The translations under genes and the position numbers were made by a program. Shown here piece after piece: positions 58,662-64,000 of a stretch of 64,000 nucleotides of DNA. The DNA comes from Fragilaria radians (lineage: Eukaryota > Bacillariophyta > Fragilariophyceae > Fragilariales > Fragilariaceae): positions 322,834 through 386,833 of the forward strand of contig CAAAJI010000019.1 in NCBI GenBank assembly GCA_900642245.1. Direction: 5' to 3'. Positions within the stretch are counted from its first letter, which is position 1. Every line of letters starts with the position of its first letter. The notes below the pieces were generated by a model. That model did no database searches. It saw nothing but the letters and a program-made list of their open reading frames with translations, and was not told the DNA's origin.

Positions 58662-61340
58662 CTATGCTATTCTGTATTCACAGCGTAGTATATATTTTAT
58701 GTCCTCTTTGTCAATTCTGCAACATGGACACTCCGGATGTTTGGATATTTTAGTTTTCGCCATATACGCATGCGTAGCCATGTATAATCTATAAAATGCA
58801 CCTTTAGCTTTTTTCTTCTTCAAGGCTTTTTTACATATACTGACTAAGTGTCGCCAAAATTTGTGTCCTGTTTTCATGTGTAGTATTATCCCATTATGTT
58901 CGCTTGTTTTGCCTTTTCCGTGCTTTTTAACGGGTCTTCAATTATTTGCTTAATTCTGAAGGTAACTTTGTGTTGTTGGCGTGGTGCGTTTTTGACAGTA
59001 TCTTGATTAACTTCTTCATCTTTATTATATCCTATTTTACTATCTTATAATTCAATTTTAATCTCTACAACTTCATTTTTATATTTCTCTTATATCTACC
59101 TGCAGCTTAGGACAATGTTGCTTAGTGTTGAAAGGAAAGTTTCATGAACCTTTCTGCCATATACTCTTTGCCTCTTATAATGTGCTAAATTCCCAGTCCA
59201 TTTCGTAGAATGCCAACTTCCCTCTGTTTGCTGCTAAAATATTCTACCATCTTTGAAAGTCTCTGGTCATAGATGTATACAATTTGTCTGACCTATCAGT
59301 CCTTTAGATCAAACTTATAAATGTGCATATTTCTAAGTTTATTGATTGTAATGCACCTTCTTCGGCTCACAATTCTCGTTACACCATTGCCATTTTCCTG
59401 CACTTTACTTTATGTATTTTCAACGGTTTCATAGACTGAGATGAATGCTACTCGGCTTTTCTTCACTTGGTACACGCACCCAGCCCATCTTCCCATGAGA
59501 TTGACTTTTAATTGCTCTGAGTTTAAATCTTGGGGCTGTGATACACGATTTCCTCCAGGCAAATTTTGGGATATACCCTTTCCCTCTGTCTCCAATGTGA
59601 CAAAGTGATATCTCCGAATGTGATTTGTCATAAAAATCTCTGAAAAAGCATATCCTTGGTTTGTACATTGATTTCTTACCTTAGAAACATATGTATCTTA
59701 CTTTCTTTCTCCTTTGTGTGAACTATTCATTCAAGTTTCCTCTGCTAATTGTCTACTCCAGCAACGCAATTAGCTATTATTTTCTTGATTCTCTTGTTTG
59801 ATTGTTGCATTTTTGGCTTTTTGATTGTTGGATTTTATTGCAAAGCTGTTTTGGTCCTCTTTGAATTCTTTAGCTTTCTCTTCTATGTTCAATAGTGTGG
59901 CATGTGCTTCTTTTCATAGTTTATTGTATTTTCTTCTTATATACTTTATCCTCTTCTTGTCAGCCACTTCATTTTGACATATACCTTCAAATTGATCAAT
60001 TCTTTTGTGATTGAGGCTTTGTTTATGCGTTTGTGCTTTAGTCAGGCCTCCGAGTTGACAATGTTGACTGAATCACTGCTATCTTACTAATTTTGCTGAT
60101 ATTTGATTCAACAAAGCTTTCAATCCGTGTTTTAAGCTTTTACAATTCTTTTTTGTAATGTTGAATTTCCTATTTTAGTAAAGTGATTTCTGCCTTTTGA
60201 GTGTTGGGAACAAGTGGTTCTATAAGATCTGAGGGCGTGTCTTCTGTTATTGGTGGAGTAGTTGTGAATTTTTTTGTCTTCACCTCTACTTCTCTTATAA
60301 TAATACTAAGGATGGACGTGATCCTTTGTGTAGTATAAGAGTCTAAGTTGCTGGAGAAGTCATCACAAGCCAAATAAGATATCTCTGGAATTGTATCAAA
60401 TAGTTGAGAGTCTTATGGATTGAAAATGTGGCACCAGCCATTGATTTCCCTTTAAATGCTTCTCTTGCTTTCTCAAATTCTTTTTTGTGAATACAGATAT
60501 TCATCAATTTGTTGAAAGGGACATAGATGATGTGTTATGTGCTCAAATCTACTTCATGAATCGTAATGGGCATTGGAGGAGAGCACATTCTTAATTGCTT
60601 TTTGAAGGCTGTCTTCGTTGCAACGTGAAGATTGAATCGAACAAATACGCCTGGCGTGACATTTGCTATAATAGCAGCCATCATAGTTCTTACATCCTCA
60701 AGTCTACCTTCCAACCTGAGTCTTCTGGCAGCAATTCGATCAGTTTGAAGAGATATATTCTTCAAGCAAAGTGAAGGGATTTTAAAAGTTGCTTTATTAT
60801 CCAAGAAATTGGTGATGATGACTTTTGCTGAGTATTCCTGATTCACATAATTCGGTAATACGTTGGTAAAACTCCAATAACCATAGCGTCCCATTCCTCC
60901 TCTTGCTAATCACACCTAGTGAGGTGAATGAAGTGTTGTTTAAGGAAATCTAGGATTTTTTCTTTTTTTAGTGATCCATTGTTTTCCAGGCCACAAATCC
61001 TGTGACTCACGAAACTTTTCCCGATTTTGCTGACTTTTCCGACAATGTACTTAGTGTTGGCCTGAAGATGATTGTGATAAAAGGCTACTATTGTATGATC
61101 AGCAACGGCATTATCTTTTAAAGCTTATCCTAACTTATCTTGAAGTCGGAGACTATCATGATCGCATTGTAAAAACAGGCGTCACTACCTTCCTGCTAGA
61201 GATATGTTAATCTTGACATCTAAATCGGTGTTTTGACGTTTAGAAGTCTATCCTCTAAAAGGAGCTTCAACAGACCCCTAATCATCCATCTTGGACATGA
61301 AGCTTGGCATCTTAAATTGGTGAAAACGGGTGAGATAGCT
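58662..61340 (-). pseudogene. Degenerate non-LTR-type element, copy 2
   Basis: Order on the minus strand: ORF1-like start (61340-61200; TSKRQNTDLDVKI); a 119-codon open stretch (60535-60894; VLPNYVNQEYSAKVIITNFL); a part matching copy 1 (60170-60373; DSYTTQRITSIL); an endonuclease/exonuclease/phosphatase-like relic (59410-59631; MGRWAGCVYQVKKSRVAFIS, then VYET); and a terminal zinc-knuckle relic (58662-58877; CPCCRIDKEDIKYILRC), which in such elements follows the RT. Under 600 bp lies between the last two, too short for an RT, so RT was probably deleted. Confidence 0.55.
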
Positions 61341-62760
61341 ACTTAAGGAATTGTGTGTGTCATGAGCAAAAAGATGCCACAAAGTGAACTGAAGAAATTT
61401 GCCAAGATTGACTAACAGCTGTTTTGAACTTAACTTACTACATTATTGATCCTCCATATTGGTCAGTGTCACAAATTCATCTTACAAATTGCACATTTTA
61501 TTGTTAAATGCATTGGTCCAATCCAATTTCCTCGAAGCTTATATCCAGTAAAACAATTTTTCCTCACTTTTTCTTCAAGTCTTCCGTATAAGATCTCGCA
61601 CATTTTGTGATTTTCTTGGATCACTGTCCTCAATCGTAACGCCCAGGACTTTCTAAATGTACGCCTTTTCCTGCTCTTCAATTCATTCAGGAATAATGCG
61701 CTTTATCAAATCATCAATCTTAAGGATGAAGCTCCATCAATTATCCCTATATGCATTTATAATAGAGCCCAGAATTTAGCCTTTCCATACCTCCCAACTT
61801 GTGTTGGGTTTACATTGACTTACAACTGTTCATTGATTATGTTTGCCCTCTTTTTGCTTCTTGAATGTTTCTTTGTCTTGAATTATGTGTAGCAACAGAT
61901 TTCAGAGAATTCAAATTTCTAACTGCTAAGTTCACATTTTATTTTATTTACCATAGTTTTCCAATATTTTATATGAAGCAAAATACTTTCTGGATTCAAG
62001 AGTTGTAGCAGCTGAATGATCCATTTTCGGTCTTTAGGATACTGACAAAACAGTGATGTTATTCTTTCCTTTTATAATTTGACTTCAGCTCCTATCTAAG
62101 GTCAAGAAAGCATAGAAGAGATTCTCCTAAGAAATATAAGCAGATACAAGTTGGATTTTGAATTAAAGCATTGAATCCTGTTTCTACATTTTCCTGACAT
62201 ATCAACAGCCTTAAGAATTGGTGTTTTTTGCCAACAATTCATCATTTCTCATCATAAGACTGAATAGTAGTTAACCTACAGATATGCACGAAACGGTCAG
62301 GTGAGTGCTGAATGGACAGTCAAAACTCTAGTTTGAATATTGTTCAAACACAAGTCTAGATTCATAAGATGCAGACTTTAGAGATAGTAACCGTTTGGAG
62401 CTGGCACGTTGAAATTTGTTCTGAAATACATGCCAAAGTATTACAATGCTGTTGAAGAAACTATGAATTTTATATTGTACATGGACCCTAGTAATGCAAT
62501 CAGCCTTTTGTAGAAATATCAAATGACCTTCTGCTTTGTACTTTTTGAGAAGAAGATCCCAATCAGTCAATTATTTGAACCTAGATCAAATCATGAAGAT
62601 TCTATGCCAACTCTTAACTTTTGATGAATCATTGGTGTCATAACAACTTTCTGTAGAGAACAATGATGATAACATCTGTCATGATAGGTTATGATTTTAG
62701 CTAAAGCTTTTAAATAGAGAGCATATCTTCAATGATTTGAGATACTGTGTCAAATTGTTT
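61341..62760. other. Gene-poor A+T-rich region
   Basis: No gene supported. A 70-codon frame at 61469-61681 (minus) is basic and without motif. Some minus-strand fragments near 62330-62480 have an LRR-like cadence but are too decayed to call. Confidence 0.4.
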
Positions 62761-62769
62761 GAAAACCTG

Positions 62770-62930
62770 AAGTCATTAAAGTATTAAACTTAATTGGAAC
62801 ATTTCCATCGGAAATTAGCATGTCTAGCTAAGTTATCACTACTGAAAGTGCATATCAATCGATTGACTGGGACAATTCCATGTTCTATGGGAAATTTAAC
62901 TCAGTTGTTGACAAATCCAACACTTCCAAT
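62770..62930 (+). pseudogene. Leucine-rich-repeat pseudogene fragment, plus strand
   Basis: Translated pieces read LIGTFPSEIS and NRLTGTIPCSMGNLTQL, which fit the plant-type LRR consensus (NxLxGxIPxxxGNLxxL). A stop interrupts the two repeats, so it is a relic of an LRR receptor-like protein. Confidence 0.6.
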
Positions 62931-63009
62931 GTTTGTTTTTATCTCATTGAACGAAGAATTTACTTCTTGACACTTACGAGAAAATTGGAAAAGCAAATTT
63001 TTCAATGAT

Positions 63010-63260
63010 CTCATCGAACATGGATTCGATTCTGTAAACTAATGTCAGAAGTTTCCAAGCGTATCAATGTTTCCATTGCATAGGGAAGGTTGTCTTGTTG
63101 TAAGAAGACAAGGATGTCAGCATTGCCAAAGGTCGCATGGAAGATGGAATTGTCCCAGTCAGTTAATTGAAATACAAAACAAGCGTCAACGTTGCTAGGT
63201 ATGCTAAAAGCCAACGAGAAATCTCCAAATCAAATGAAATCGAATACGATTTCAGGTCTC
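63010..63260 (-). pseudogene. Leucine-rich-repeat pseudogene fragment, minus strand
   Basis: The minus strand reads WLLAYLATLTLVLYFN, a stop, then LTGTIPSSMRPLAMLTSL, again plant-type LRR. It shares an exact 17-bp inverted match (63144-63160 against 62865-62881) with the plus-strand fragment. Confidence 0.6.
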
Positions 63261-64000
63261 TGAGAAAAATCCGGATTGTTTTGGAATCAAAACTTGATTT
63301 CTATAGCTGGACTGGAGTCAAATTGCAGCATTTCTTGAATTCTGACCTACCTACGCAAGAAAACTTGTTCGTATTAGACCCTGTCAAAGTTTAAAGCTTG
63401 TACAACACGATTGATCACTTTGTTGATTCAGTTTAATCCGTCAAAACACGTCGATTACCTTACCTCATTTCGTCAGTTGCAAATAAAGCGATCATCGCGA
63501 ATTTATGTCTCCCTTTTAGAATCTTTTCGACCTCAGGTCATTCGAAAGTAACAGGTACAATTTATTTTCGAGCCTCTATGTATTTTCGTAGTTAGCCTGT
63601 TAATTGAACAAAATTTCGAATACTGCCCCGGTACCGCATACATTATTCTTCTTGTAAGCATGTTATGATGTTGATACTGCCTTGACAATAAATACTTCTT
63701 TAGCTCTTTGTTTAGAAGGAAACGATTCTTGACCCCAACCCTAAATCTTTTTTCCAATATACTATTTCTCCATGACCTGGAAAGAAAGGTAACGGAATAC
63801 CATTGCGATTGGAGCATGCATCAAGGTTAAATCTTGTCGATCGAAAGATCCAATCTTTTCCTCTACACCATTTGAGATCGAGGAGGCAATGATAGCATTG
63901 TTGGAGGAATTAGTTGTTGTGAATATGTACTTGTTTCAAAAATATACATGAGAAGGAATCAACGACCTTGACTTAACCTAGATAAAGGAAGAAAGTAAAA
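63261..64000. other. Terminal region without recognised gene
   Basis: Short open frames only (63167-63394 plus, 63533-63817 minus), without motifs. Nothing supported to the end of the window. Confidence 0.4.

Noticed and set aside
61469..61681. 70-codon basic frame
   Set aside because: Short, no motif, and not collinear with the neighbouring element copies.
1..64000. CRISPR arrays, prophage, restriction or other bacterial defence systems
   Set aside because: No regularly spaced direct repeats or bacterial-type gene clusters; introns and gene families show nuclear eukaryotic DNA.

Overview
The window is nuclear DNA from a eukaryote, most likely a stramenopile and plausibly a diatom. Genes are compact and sit in divergent or tail-to-tail pairs. 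Introns are few, short (55-120 bp) and GT-AG. The background is A+T-rich. The LTR retrotransposon copies have the gag zinc knuckle, protease, integrase and reverse transcriptase signatures typical of the Ty1/copia elements of diatoms. The species is inferred, not proven. No prokaryotic operon, rRNA, convincing tRNA or CRISPR array was seen.

Layout. 1-26.4 kb is a gene-rich block. It holds CTR9 (PAF1 complex, minus) divergent from a PCH2/TRIP13 AAA+ ATPase; a two-RRM RNA-binding protein (minus); a five-exon OSCA/TMEM63-like channel (plus); a TrmA-type tRNA m5U methyltransferase (plus); presenilin A (plus) facing a Ser/Thr kinase (minus); and presenilin B (plus) facing COG8 (minus). Stretches of 2-3.6 kb without recognisable genes separate some of these.

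27.7-48.4 kb is a tandem segmental duplication. The module is pyridoxal kinase (PDXK, plus) facing a BRO1-domain gene (minus), followed by about 6 kb holding a degenerate copia element and a retroelement ORF1-like fragment. Unit A (27713-37049) has an intact PDXK. Unit B (37050-45400) has lost PDXK to an apparent insertion plus a 20-N assembly gap. Unit C (45401 to about 48400) has a frameshifted PDXK and a mosaic BRO1 gene. The copia element has the same boundaries in units A and B, so it inserted before the duplication.

49.5-55.9 kb is a second gene block: a two-DTG aspartic protease-like gene (plus, one apparent frameshift), a purple acid phosphatase (minus, one apparent frameshift), OGG1 (plus, with a previously hidden last exon) and a PfkB-family sugar/nucleoside kinase (minus). 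55.9-64 kb is a repeat graveyard with two degenerate non-LTR-type elements (ORF1-like part, endonuclease-like part, terminal zinc knuckle) and an inverted pair of leucine-rich-repeat pseudogene fragments.

The genes form no single pathway. They are housekeeping functions: transcription elongation, meiotic HORMA remodelling, RNA binding, Golgi tethering, intramembrane proteolysis, vitamin B6 salvage, base-excision repair and phosphate metabolism. The most unusual points are two similar beta-rich inserts in the CTR9 TPR array, the presenilin paralog pair that differs by one intron, and the decaying PDXK-BRO1 tandem array with its nested mobile DNA.
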